Below, one piece after another: positions 23,433 to 30,931 of a stretch of DNA of 30,931 bases. The notes under the pieces were generated by a model. It did not search any database, had not been told where the DNA came from, and saw only the letters and a program-made list of their open reading frames with translations. Position numbers and translations under genes: made by a program. The first letter of the stretch is position 1; every line of letters begins with the position of its first letter. The stretch lies in IMG/VR virus record IMGVR_UViG_3300037063_000022, positions 1 through 30,931 of that record, one strand, 5' to 3'. The stretch is from a virus.

Positions 23433-24503
23433 ATGGGATTGCCGTTCTCAGTCAGCACCCCAGCAGCGACCGTCGTCCCGGTAGGCGGGCACGCCATCAC
23501 GGCGATGTACGGCCCCGTCGCTGGCGGCGTGATCACGAACCCTCAGCGCGCGGCCGACCAGGGCATTGAAGTCCCGGAGGTCCTCTACGTCGACATCACG
23601 GGAAACGCCGCCGCACTTCAGGAAACGACGACCACGATCCCGGTTCAGCCGGGCGGCTCCTACGTCATTCCGGATCAGACGACGTCGGTTAGCGTCAACG
23701 CGAAGACGAGCGGGCACCGGTTTTCCGGCTTCGTCGTCCAGCCGGTAACCCCTTATCCTCCAACGCCTCAGCCCGGCACCTTCCCGCCGCCAGGACCCAC
23801 TACGCTGACGGAGACGATCCCGTCCTATCTTTACGAGGAATATGCGGACGACGACGACCTGCAGGCCTTCGTAGTATCCTTCAACGGGATCGCTCAACAG
23901 TTCGTCACCTGGTTCGCCACCATCGGCTTGCCGGTCTACACGAACCCGCAAATCAGCGGGCCGTTGCTAGACTGGGTCGCCGCCGGGATTTACGGGATGA
24001 CGCGGCCGGCGCTGTCGTCCGGGCACAACCGCGACATCGGGCCGTTCAACACTTACGGGTTCAATAGGCTGGCCTACAACGTCCGCAAGCTGATCGGACC
24101 GAACAACGTAACGGTCACGACCGACGACATCTTCAAGCGAATCATGACGTGGAACTTTTACAAGGGGGACGGGAGCGTCTTCAACGTGCGATGGCTCAAG
24201 CGCCGGATCATGCGCTTCCTGATCGGGACCAACGGGTCGGCACCGAACATCGACCAGACCTACGCGATTAGCGTCACCTTCGGGCCAGGAATCATCAGCA
24301 TCCGCATCTCGACCGGCACGCGGAAGATCCTGGGCGGGGCGATCTTCAACCGCTTCGGCTTCAATCGCCAGGCGTACAACGGGCTGCAAACCCTTTTTGT
24401 CTCAGGACCGAGTCCATTGCCTTATGAAAGTGTGTTAAAGGAGGCGATCGAGTCCGGCGTCCTCTTGCTTCCGTTCCAGTACACCGTCTCCGTGACGATC
24501 TAG
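23433..24503 (+). CDS. Tail protein I-like baseplate protein with an extra N-terminal domain
   Basis: 356 residues. The N-terminal 103 residues (ITNPQRAADQGIEVPEVLYV, then TTIPVQPGGSYVIPDQTTSV and SGHRFSGF) are a beta domain that recurs as a complete separate protein at 26474-26779. From about 115, after a Pro-rich linker (TPYPPTPQPGTFPPPGPTTL), the core has YADDDDLQAFVVSFNGIAQQ and LLDWVAAGIYGMTRPALSSG, typical of the tail protein that attaches fibres to the baseplate. So this is an adapter between baseplate and fibres with one more domain, perhaps for binding another fibre part. Confidence 0.7.
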   Translation: MGLPFSVSTPAATVVPVGGHAITAMYGPVAGGVITNPQRAADQGIEVPEVLYVDITGNAAALQETTTTIPVQPGGSYVIPDQTTSVSVNAKTSGHRFSGFVVQPVTPYPPTPQPGTFPPPGPTTLTETIPSYLYEEYADDDDLQAFVVSFNGIAQQFVTWFATIGLPVYTNPQISGPLLDWVAAGIYGMTRPALSSGHNRDIGPFNTYGFNRLAYNVRKLIGPNNVTVTTDDIFKRIMTWNFYKGDGSVFNVRWLKRRIMRFLIGTNGSAPNIDQTYAISVTFGPGIISIRISTGTRKILGGAIFNRFGFNRQAYNGLQTLFVSGPSPLPYESVLKEAIESGVLLLPFQYTVSVTI

Positions 24504-24516
24504 GAGGGCAACCCTC

Positions 24517-25149
24517 GTGACCCAGTTCTTGTTCGCCAACGACGCCTCAACGACGATCGCGGCGCCGATTTCGACCTCCGCGACGGCTGTCAGCCTCGCC
24601 TCCGGTACCGGGTCGGAGTTTCCGAACCCGAGTGCGGGGCAACAATTCTCGGGTACGTTCAACGATGCCGCGACGGGGCTGCTGACGGAGATCGTCTACG
24701 TCACCGGAATCACCGGCAACAACGTCACGGCGATGGTTCGTGCGCAGGAGGGAACGGTCGCGCAGAACTGGCTCGCCGGCGACCTGTTCGCCAACCTTTT
24801 GACCGCCGGCCAGATGGCGGCGATGGTTCAAACTGCGGTACTTGACCCGGCGCGCGAGATCACTCTTTCTGGTGTCTTCGTAATGACGACGTCGGACGCC
24901 AACGGCGCCGTCGGCCTGAACCGGACCACGTCCCTCGGAGTATCGTCGACGACGCTTCCATCCGCAGCCGTCGCGGGCCAGGTGTACGCGATCGAGGACC
25001 TCAACAATAATTTCAACGCCTATCCGGTAACGGTGAACTATCCGGCCGGCATGACAGGTCCGGGCGGATCGGAGCAGCTTCTCAACAATGATGGGCAGTG
25101 CGCTTATTTCCGCTACTACGGAAGCAACATCTGGAGTTTCAAGCCATGA
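24517..25149 (+). CDS. Tail fibre-type protein, N-terminal attachment part
   Basis: 210 residues from a GTG preceded by GGAGGG. The N-terminus (FLFANDASTTIAAPISTSAT, then AGQQFSGTFNDAATGLLTEI) follows the pattern of fibre N-termini that bind the baseplate. The C-terminal part is beta-rich and ends in SNIWSFKP. The stop overlaps the next start (ATGA). Probably the short fibre or the proximal part of a larger fibre assembly. Confidence 0.6.
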   Translation: MTQFLFANDASTTIAAPISTSATAVSLASGTGSEFPNPSAGQQFSGTFNDAATGLLTEIVYVTGITGNNVTAMVRAQEGTVAQNWLAGDLFANLLTAGQMAAMVQTAVLDPAREITLSGVFVMTTSDANGAVGLNRTTSLGVSSTTLPSAAVAGQVYAIEDLNNNFNAYPVTVNYPAGMTGPGGSEQLLNNDGQCAYFRYYGSNIWSFKP

Positions 25150-26474
25150 CGACCAAGATCACCGGCGCATTGATCGGCGCGCTCCGCGCCCTCCTGATCG
25201 CATCGCTGATGGCGATGAACTTAAGTTTTCCGGCTCGCGCGCAGTTTGTGCAGGGCAACATCATCACTAGCGCGGCCGGGACCGCGAACGCGCAGACCGG
25301 GACGCTCGCAAACGCGACTTCTTACGCGAGCATCCTCAACGTCATGCTGATCTACGTTCCCGGTGCGTCGAACACGGGATCGGCGACGATCGCGCTCAGC
25401 GGCCTCGGCGGATTATTCTCCGGAGGCCCGATCACCTTCGAGAAGCCTAACGGCTCAGGACTGACCGCTCTCGTCGGCGGCGAGCTCGTCACCGGCCAGC
25501 CGGTGATCGTCCGCTACGACGGGACGTACATGGACGTCCTTGGGCCGGTCACGCTTCCGATCAACGCCGCCAACCTCGCCAACTCGGCGCTCGGCTTTAA
25601 TCTTCCCCCAAATCTTCAAATCAATGCGTCTGTCGGATCGAACCAACTCACGATTTCTGTTGTGGGAAATAACGGATCGAACGCCAGCGTAAGCAATCCG
25701 ATCCCGATTCTGTTTCGCGACACGACGATTGCCAACGGCGATCCTGTGCCCGTTTCGCTTCAGGCAGCGCAGAGCATCACCATCAGCTCTGGCAATACGA
25801 TGGGGTGCGTCAGCGGACAGATGTGTCGGCTGTGGGAATGGGAAATCAACAATGCCGGCACGCTCGGTCTATGCATCTACAACACGCTGAGCGGCACCGC
25901 CATCGTCGACCTCAATGAGGCCAATCTTCAGACCAGCGCAGGCAGCACGACGGGCGGCAGCTTGGCCCAGACGCTTTATTGCAACATCGCTTCCGTGGCA
26001 GCGAAGGCGGTGCGGCGGCTCGGCTATGTCGATGTTGTAGAAACCACGGCAGGAACTTGGGCCGCCATCCCGACGATCATCCAGCTTTTCGGACCCGGCA
26101 TCCATAAGCCAGGGGAGACTGTGCAGGGTCCGATAGGTTCAACCGGGAGCTCGTCGGCGTCGATCGTGCCGACCGCAGCGGCTGATTTAGTTGAGATAGT
26201 CGCCAACGGCAATTCAATTGGCAGCGGCCCAACAGCCTCAGCCGCAAGCATTTCGACCATACTCAAACAGGCCGCCACGACACTCGGAACGCAAACCTGC
26301 GCGAGCTATACGGCTGGCTCCTCCGCAGCTTTCGACTGTCCCTTCTCTTTCGACTATCTGACGATAACCAATTCGACCTCCTCCATTTCCTATTCGGTCA
26401 CGCAAAGCAGCTCCGGCGCATCGACGGGCGGTATCAACAATCAATCCTTTATTCTGCGCGAGATATCGACATAA
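25146..26474 (+). CDS. Tail fibre-like protein with Sec-type signal peptide
   Basis: 442 residues from the ATG at 25146, overlapping the previous stop; I reject an upstream start at 25098 in the previous gene. The N-terminus (MTTKITGALIGALRALLIAS, then LMAMNLSFPARA) has a basic start, a hydrophobic core and an A-x-A site near residue 32, so it looks like a cleavable Sec signal. The mature part is Ser/Thr/Gly/Asn-rich with beta patterning as in fibres (TNSTSSISYSVTQSSSGAS near the end). Stop overlaps the next start (TAATG). A signal peptide on a phage fibre is odd. The second half uses more AT-rich codons. Confidence 0.6.
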   Translation: MTTKITGALIGALRALLIASLMAMNLSFPARAQFVQGNIITSAAGTANAQTGTLANATSYASILNVMLIYVPGASNTGSATIALSGLGGLFSGGPITFEKPNGSGLTALVGGELVTGQPVIVRYDGTYMDVLGPVTLPINAANLANSALGFNLPPNLQINASVGSNQLTISVVGNNGSNASVSNPIPILFRDTTIANGDPVPVSLQAAQSITISSGNTMGCVSGQMCRLWEWEINNAGTLGLCIYNTLSGTAIVDLNEANLQTSAGSTTGGSLAQTLYCNIASVAAKAVRRLGYVDVVETTAGTWAAIPTIIQLFGPGIHKPGETVQGPIGSTGSSSASIVPTAAADLVEIVANGNSIGSGPTASAASISTILKQAATTLGTQTCASYTAGSSAAFDCPFSFDYLTITNSTSSISYSVTQSSSGASTGGINNQSFILREIST

Positions 26475-26779
26475 TGGCCGCCGTCACTCCCGTCCCAGGC
26501 AACGCTTCGCAGATCACGACCGGCGGCACGCCAGTCATCGCCGCGCTTCCGACGGTGACCGGGATCATCATCACAAACCCGGCATCGGCGACGGATCAGG
26601 GCATCGCGACGGCGGAGACGCTGTACGTCAACCCCGTGGGAGCCGCGGCGCTGGAGGCCAACGGGACGACCTTCGCGATCCCTCCAGGCGGATCGTGGAC
26701 GCTGAACTTTGGGCAGACGACGAGCACTTCCGTAAATGCCGTGACATCGGGTCACAAATTCTCCTGCATCGTGTTTTGA
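26474..26779 (+). CDS. Stand-alone copy of the baseplate protein's N-terminal domain
   Basis: 101 residues, one domain. It matches residues about 20-101 of the protein at 23433-24503: ITNPASATDQGIATAETLYV, then PPGGSWTLNFGQTTSTSVNA and SGHKFSCIVF. The overlap with the preceding stop (TAATG) suggests coupling. The domain is probably a small beta fold that binds a fibre or baseplate partner. It may be a duplication that became independent. Confidence 0.65.
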   Translation: MAAVTPVPGNASQITTGGTPVIAALPTVTGIIITNPASATDQGIATAETLYVNPVGAAALEANGTTFAIPPGGSWTLNFGQTTSTSVNAVTSGHKFSCIVF

Positions 26780-26790
26780 GGAATCCAGCA

Positions 26791-28473
26791 ATGAAGAAAT
26801 TCGTTCTCCTCACCGCATTCCTCTTCGCTGCGGCGCCGGCGCTCGCGCAAGGTCCTGGCGGAGGAGTCGGGCCGACGCCACCGGCCGATCCCTGGATCAT
26901 CAGCGGCAATACGGTCTATCCCAATGGGCTGAAGGTCGTGACTACTGCGCCAAATACCGGTTCAGCGGGTTTTAATCTTCCCCCCGGCACTCCCCCGACG
27001 TCGCCGGTTAATGGCGATCTATGGACGACCTCATCTGGCCTCTATGTCCAGACCAACGGCACGACGACCGGACCGCTCGTTGGGGGTCCCGGTAGCGTTA
27101 CGGCCGGATGTTTGGCGCCTTGGATTTCCGTCGCAGTCTTGGGGAATTACTGTGGTATCTCTGTCAATGGAACAACGATCACCGTTGGCAACTTGACCAG
27201 TACGCTTGCGCCGACAATTTCTGGCGGTTATCTGGGCGCGACGCTTGACTCCGCTTGGCTCGGCAATTGGATGGCGGCACAAGCGTCCACGCCCGAAGTC
27301 GGGGCGATGTTCTCGATGCAAAGTAGCGTCGGGATGAACGCCAATCCGGCCCTATATTTCAAAGCTGCCTTGGGTTGGCAGACCATTCTTAGTTCCGGGT
27401 CGGCAAGCGGTTGGGGCGCGGTAGGAGCGTGTACTCTTAACTCTGGTGCCGGTTCCGGCAGCCAACTTGGCTGCAATACGCTTGAACTTGATCTGAACGT
27501 TAATAATGCCGCTTATACTGGTGTTGGGGTTCCGAACGCCTTTAATCTGTTTTTGAGTGGCAGCGTGAATTCATCAAGCCATTATGGACAGGGCGCGATT
27601 TGTATCTGTTATGCGGCCGCAAATCCGCTGTGGAATTACGGCATTGTTTTCTGGGACAATGGTATGCAAGGGACAAAGATCGCCGCGATTTATGACGACG
27701 ATCATGCGCCCAGCTTCATTTTTGATCAGGGCGCACACACAAACGGGATTCAACTCAGCGGCACCTATTCCGGCTATCAGATCGTCGGCGATAGTTTCTA
27801 TGTCGATCCGAGTGGGGATATTTTCGGTGCGTGGTTTTCGACGACAGGTGCGAACGCCGGATACCAGTTCAATTCGCGGTCGACGGGCCATAACTGGCTG
27901 CTTTACGACAACGCCGGCGTTGCCACGCTATTTGATGCTACGGCCGGCGCCGGACTGATTACGTTCCAGCCAGCGAATGGCAATTTCTGGACCGCCGGCA
28001 ATATTGTGAGCAGTTCGACTGTTTCCGTGCCGACGAGCCCGAACTGCGCTAACGCCTATCTGATCGGCTCGAATCCGGTCATCTGCGACAATGGCTCCTT
28101 TACGGTCATGTACGCTGAAGGCGGGTCGCTGCAGGGAATGCTTCTGAGCTCCGGCATCGACTATTTCAACTCGGCATCGTTCACATTCCGGAATGCGGCC
28201 GGAACGTCAACCTTTGCAACGATCACGTCGGCGGGCGTGACGATCGCCGGCTTGACAACCGCTGCGAACTCAACTGCGACCGCTGCTGGCGGGACGTGTG
28301 CCTACGCAATGGGATCATCGGGTATTGAGATTTGCTGGGGCTCAGGAGCACCAACGATTTCTGCTCCGCAAGGAAGTATCTACTTGCGGACCGACGGAAA
28401 CAGCACGTCCACACGACTTTATGTCAACACGAACGGCTCGACAGGATGGACCGATTTCACCAGCGCATCGTAA
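26791..28473 (+). CDS. Large tail fibre protein with Sec-type signal peptide
   Basis: 560 residues from ATG 26791 (GAGGA before it). MKKFVLLTAFLFAAAPALAQ is a textbook signal peptide with cleavage after ALA19, followed by a Gly/Pro-rich linker (GPGGGVGPTPPADPW). The body is beta-rich with many Gly, Ser, Asn and aromatic residues. The C-terminal ending (QGSIYLRTDGNSTSTRLYVN, then TDFTSAS) is the pattern of phage fibre tips. Codon use is more AT-rich than the core genes (about 52-54% GC by eye), suggesting recent exchange of a host-range gene. Confidence 0.65.
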   Translation: MKKFVLLTAFLFAAAPALAQGPGGGVGPTPPADPWIISGNTVYPNGLKVVTTAPNTGSAGFNLPPGTPPTSPVNGDLWTTSSGLYVQTNGTTTGPLVGGPGSVTAGCLAPWISVAVLGNYCGISVNGTTITVGNLTSTLAPTISGGYLGATLDSAWLGNWMAAQASTPEVGAMFSMQSSVGMNANPALYFKAALGWQTILSSGSASGWGAVGACTLNSGAGSGSQLGCNTLELDLNVNNAAYTGVGVPNAFNLFLSGSVNSSSHYGQGAICICYAAANPLWNYGIVFWDNGMQGTKIAAIYDDDHAPSFIFDQGAHTNGIQLSGTYSGYQIVGDSFYVDPSGDIFGAWFSTTGANAGYQFNSRSTGHNWLLYDNAGVATLFDATAGAGLITFQPANGNFWTAGNIVSSSTVSVPTSPNCANAYLIGSNPVICDNGSFTVMYAEGGSLQGMLLSSGIDYFNSASFTFRNAAGTSTFATITSAGVTIAGLTTAANSTATAAGGTCAYAMGSSGIEICWGSGAPTISAPQGSIYLRTDGNSTSTRLYVNTNGSTGWTDFTSAS

Positions 28474-28509
28474 TTTCCACACTGACACTCGACGAGTGAA
28501 GGAAATACC

Positions 28510-28626
28510 GTGACGCCGACCGGTGCGGTTGACGTAAGCCTGATAAATCATAGCGTCTTTCCTGTTGAAGACGCCTATAATTTAACGTGCTTTCGAGAAC
28601 CGTCCCCCCCTAGCGTGAGGCGCTGA
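28510..28626 (+). CDS. Possible 38-residue ORF
   Basis: GTG start with AAGGAA six bases upstream, product TPTGAVDVSLINHSVFPVED and a short tail. It occupies the 198-base gap between the fibre gene and the next gene. The ribosome site is good but the product has no family, and an inverted repeat lies inside the ORF. It is as likely to be non-coding. Confidence 0.25.
   Translation: MTPTGAVDVSLINHSVFPVEDAYNLTCFREPSPPSVRR
28553..28574 (+). terminator. Inverted repeat, possible terminator
   Basis: GCGTCTT (28553-28559) and AAGACGC (28568-28574) form a 7-bp stem with an 8-base loop, followed by the AT-rich stretch CTATAATTTAACG. This fits a weak intrinsic terminator after the fibre genes. The TATAAT at 28576-28581 could be a -10 box, but no -35 sits at the right distance. 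Confidence 0.35.
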
Positions 28627-28671
28627 GGACCAATAGGATGCCGGCGTTCGTTGCTCAAAATAGGAAACACC

Positions 28672-29205
28672 ATGACCCGAATCACCAGGATTGCCATCGC
28701 CGCGGCGTCGCTCGCCGCCACCTTCCCCGCGTTCGCCGAGGACGCCAAGCCGCTCACGGTCGAGCAGTGCATCAACGTCCTCGGTGCCCTCAACTCGCTC
28801 AACTTCCAAGGCCAGCAGCTCAACGACCCGGCGAAGCCAGATGGCGCCAAGCCCTACAAGTTTGGTCCAGGCACGCGGATGACGATCGCCGGCGACATCG
28901 ACGCGCTGACGTCCGTGCTTCTTCGCGCGCAAAAAACCCACCAAGCGTTCGTCAGTAGTTTGGCGCCGCTGCCCGCCGCCGATCCCGCCAAGCAGGACGC
29001 CGCGGCGATGGCGCGCGTCGACGCCGCGCAGGCGCAGAACAAACAGGCGGCGGAAGATTGGAACGGCCTCATCGCGCAGCCGTGCGGAGTCGCGCCTGGC
29101 CGATTGAAGGAGGCGGACATCAACGTCGGCGACAACGACGGCCAGAACGCCTTCCCGCCGACGGTCCTGGGTGCTATCTTCCCGATCATCGAGCGGAGCA
29201 AGTGA
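28672..29205 (+). CDS. Secreted protein of unknown function before the endolysin
   Basis: 177 residues. MTRITRIAIAAASLAATFPA, then FAED, is a signal peptide with likely cleavage after AFA22. The mature part is helical and Ala/Asp/Lys-rich (KPLTVEQCINVLGALNSLNF; AKQDAAAMARVDAAQAQNKQ). Two Cys at about 33 and 143. Located just before the endolysin, so a periplasmic lysis or envelope role is possible, but it does not match a spanin or holin I know. A +1 frame stays open past its stop (see findings). Confidence 0.6.
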   Translation: MTRITRIAIAAASLAATFPAFAEDAKPLTVEQCINVLGALNSLNFQGQQLNDPAKPDGAKPYKFGPGTRMTIAGDIDALTSVLLRAQKTHQAFVSSLAPLPAADPAKQDAAAMARVDAAQAQNKQAAEDWNGLIAQPCGVAPGRLKEADINVGDNDGQNAFPPTVLGAIFPIIERSK

Positions 29206-29393
29206 CGAGCGTTCCGAGACGCTCAAGAAGCTGCTCGACGACGACACGGCGGCAAAAACGAACGCTGCCGCGATGGCGGCGAGCAAGGCCATGGCCGACA
29301 AGCTGAAGACGGTTCCTGGCGGAAAATGAACCGACGAACGACGCGGGCATGAAGGCTCGCGTCGCGCACAGATCGTTGAGGAGAGACGCGCGG

Positions 29394-30065
29394 ATGCCCG
29401 ACCTCATCACGCTCCAGCAGCTCCAGAAGCATTGGCCGCACGGCGACAAGACTGTGCCGGGCTTGCTCGAAGGGATCGCCACCAGCGCGCCGACGGTTTT
29501 CCCGAAGTACGGGATCACGACGCCGCTGACCGTCGCGCTGATGTTCGGGCAGTTCTCCGAGGAGACCGGCGGCGGCGTCGACATGGTGGAGGACATCCGC
29601 TACTCGCCGGCGCGCGCCTGCCAGCTCTGGCCGTCGCACTTCTCCGGGGTAAACGACCTTTACGCGAAGATCGGCTCTCACGTCGGCGACCCGCAGTTCG
29701 ACGTCAAGCTGATGGACGCGGTCTACGGCAACCGGATGGGCAACCGCGCGGGGACTCACGACGGCTCAACCTACATCGGCCGTGGATTGTCGCAATGCAC
29801 CGGCCGCGGCGAGACGACGCCGCCGTCCGGATACATCGGCGTCGGACTCAAGACCGGGCTCGACGTCCTCGACCATCCCGAAATCCTCAGCGCCCCGTCG
29901 ACCGCGCTGGAGTGCGCGGTCGCGGATTTCGTTCTCTGCGGATGCTTGCCGTTCGCCGAGCGCGGCGACGTCCTCAACACCACGAAGCGCCTCAACGGCG
30001 GCACGAACGGGCTCGCGGATCGCGAATCTTGGACGACCGCATGGCGTCACGAGTTCGGCGCGTGA
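29394..30065 (+). CDS. Endolysin, glycoside hydrolase family 19-like
   Basis: 223 residues from the ATG at 29394 (GAGGAGAG upstream); the ORF can be extended to 29349, but that start has no ribosome site. Residues about 50-65 (ALMFGQFSEETGGGVDMVED) include the catalytic-type Glu region, and DGSTYIGRGLSQCTGRGE at about 123-140 is the GH19 YxGRGxxQ(L/C)T pattern. No signal peptide, so it would need a holin or similar to reach the cell wall. Position in the lysis region agrees. Confidence 0.85.
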   Translation: MPDLITLQQLQKHWPHGDKTVPGLLEGIATSAPTVFPKYGITTPLTVALMFGQFSEETGGGVDMVEDIRYSPARACQLWPSHFSGVNDLYAKIGSHVGDPQFDVKLMDAVYGNRMGNRAGTHDGSTYIGRGLSQCTGRGETTPPSGYIGVGLKTGLDVLDHPEILSAPSTALECAVADFVLCGCLPFAERGDVLNTTKRLNGGTNGLADRESWTTAWRHEFGA

Positions 30066-30208
30066 TCCGCGCGACGATCCCGAAAGAGGAGGAAGATGAC
30101 GGCGGTCGCCGAAGCTGGCTCGGCGTCGTCCTGACGATCCTGTCCTTCGCCGTCGCCGGAGCCCTAGTCGCGGTCGTCTTCCTGCTCTGGATCGTCGGAG
30201 CGATATGA
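30062..30208 (+). CDS. Small one-pass membrane protein, candidate holin
   Basis: 48 residues from a GTG overlapping the endolysin stop (an ATG at 30041 would give 55). A charged N-terminus (IPKEEEDDGGRR) is followed by one strong membrane helix (GVVLTILSFAVAGALVAVVF, then LLWIVGAI). Size, location directly after the endolysin and single helix fit a holin or lysis regulator, but small membrane proteins vary greatly. Its stop overlaps the next start (ATGA). Confidence 0.55.
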   Translation: MIRATIPKEEEDDGGRRSWLGVVLTILSFAVAGALVAVVFLLWIVGAI

Positions 30209-30360
30209 CCGCCAAGATCGTCACCTTCCCCAAGAAGCGACGCGGGCTCAAAAAACAAGGTGCGGAGGACGGGTCGGCCGTGATAATCCTGCTGCCGATC
30301 ATCCGAGTCGAGCGTTACGCCGTCCCCGTCGCGAAGAAGCCGAAGCGAGGCCGCAGATGA
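30205..30360 (+). CDS. Small basic protein with LPIIRVER motif
   Basis: 51 residues from an ATG that overlaps the previous stop. MTAKIVTF, a basic stretch (PKKRRGLKK), then AVIILLPIIRVERYAVPV and a basic end (KKPKRGRR). The same plan as the protein at 1541-1741 near the portal (MTGKIIRF, then IIVLPVIRIERF, basic tail). I treat these as paralogues. No function is known. The stop overlaps the next start (ATGA). Confidence 0.6.
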   Translation: MTAKIVTFPKKRRGLKKQGAEDGSAVIILLPIIRVERYAVPVAKKPKRGRR

Positions 30361-30931
30361 AGACCTTCGACGTCGCCTGCAACGGCCTGATGGAGCAGGC
30401 CTTCGGCAACCCCCTCGAAGAGCTGGCGACCTGGTTGAACGACAACACTCCGGAAGGTTTTCACCTGAACGTGGTCGGTGGCTTCGACCCGCGTCCCGGC
30501 GCCCAGGGTTACGTCGACGACCTGATCGCCAACGCGCGCGCCGGCTCCACGCCGATCTTCATCGGCCACTCGCTCGGCGCGATGCTCAGCTTCTACGCCG
30601 CGGACGCGCTGAAGGCGGCCGGGCTCACCAGCCCGCTCTTCGTCAGCATCGACTCGACGGACTGGGGCACGAACGCGCCCGGCATCCCTCAGTGGTCGAC
30701 CGTCGTGATGCCGCCGAGCACCGGCGAGTATTTCGTCCCCGACAACGTCGCGACGTGGCTTCACTTCTACCAGGACAGCGCGCCAGGCGGCGGCGTCGCG
30801 CAGCGCGCGCCGGGGAACGAGACGACGATCCTGCGCGCGCAGCGCCTCCCGGCGGAGAACCACATCTCGATCGTGAACTGCGGCCCGGTCCGGAAGGCGA
30901 TCCTCGCCGCCGTGCTGAAGGCGGCCGCATG
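30357..30931 (+). CDS. Alpha/beta hydrolase in the lysis region (3' end at window edge)
   Basis: 191 codons are visible. The last codon in the window is TG, and a TGA would be completed by the next base, so the gene is probably almost whole. Residues 67-76 (IFIGHSLGAM) contain the GHSLG nucleophile elbow (Ser72), with D99 or D102 (SIDSTDWG) and H169 (ENHISI) as likely acid and base of the triad. At this size it is a minimal lipase/esterase. In lysis cassettes such enzymes can act on envelope lipids (LysB in mycobacteriophages is one example), but here the substrate is unknown. Confidence 0.7.
   Translation, partial: MKTFDVACNGLMEQAFGNPLEELATWLNDNTPEGFHLNVVGGFDPRPGAQGYVDDLIANARAGSTPIFIGHSLGAMLSFYAADALKAAGLTSPLFVSIDSTDWGTNAPGIPQWSTVVMPPSTGEYFVPDNVATWLHFYQDSAPGGGVAQRAPGNETTILRAQRLPAENHISIVNCGPVRKAILAAVLKAAA

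Noticed and set aside
28576-28581. TATAAT as a promoter -10 box
   Set aside because: A perfect -10, but no -35 element lies 16-18 bases upstream and it directly follows a possible terminator stem. Not enough to call a promoter.
1-30931. tRNA genes, CRISPR arrays, integrase, attachment sites and insertion sequences
   Set aside because: I looked for tRNA-like ends, regular spaced repeats, transposase or recombinase proteins and terminal repeats and found none that I could support.

Overview
This window is the late structural and lysis region of a contractile-tailed (myovirus-type) phage or prophage. It is GC-rich (about 60% or more by eye). Every gene except one lies on the + strand. Genes are packed tightly, and many junctions are ATGA or GTGA overlaps that suggest translational coupling. 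The protein families (a DUF1073-like portal, a MuF-like head protein, a DUF2213-type protease/scaffold, a DUF2184-like capsid protein, sheath, tube and a J-like baseplate protein) and the base composition fit a phage of an alphaproteobacterium. The host genus cannot be read from the sequence. I saw no integrase, terminase, tRNA, rRNA or CRISPR array, so the lifestyle is open.

Layout. 1-3434: portal (5' end cut off), two small genes, and a MuF-like head morphogenesis protein interrupted by a 262-residue intein. 3431-6221: small genes, then a Nudix / DUF2213 protease-like / coiled-coil scaffold fusion. 6267-8235: a probable decoration protein and the major capsid protein, followed by two strong hairpins. 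8370-12688: head-completion and neck genes, mostly of unknown function. 12736-17357: tail sheath, tail tube, tail-assembly chaperone with a T_TTT_TTT slippery site and a -1 frame extension, and a short tape measure protein ending in a muralytic-type domain. 17359-24503: baseplate genes (hub, gp138-like spike, gp25-like, J-like and tail protein I-like), with an HNH homing endonuclease gene wedged in and two related Cys-rich DUF6527-like proteins. 24517-28473: tail fibre region with lower GC. 28672-30931: lysis region with a secreted protein, a GH19-type endolysin, a one-pass membrane protein, a small basic protein and an alpha/beta hydrolase cut by the window end.

Most notable observation. Inside the intein of the MuF-like gene, the opposite strand carries a 236-codon ORF that lies wholly within the intein. 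It has its own Shine-Dalgarno sequence and reads as an HTH plus Vsr/PD-(D/E)xK-like homing endonuclease. The same DNA would then encode the intein on one strand and its probable mobility enzyme on the other, codon against codon. Other unusual points are Sec-type signal peptides on two tail-fibre-like proteins, a small beta module recurring in several virion proteins, a pair of small paralogues about 28.7 kb apart sharing an LPxIRxER motif, and a baseplate gene whose best start next to the HNH gene is ATT.
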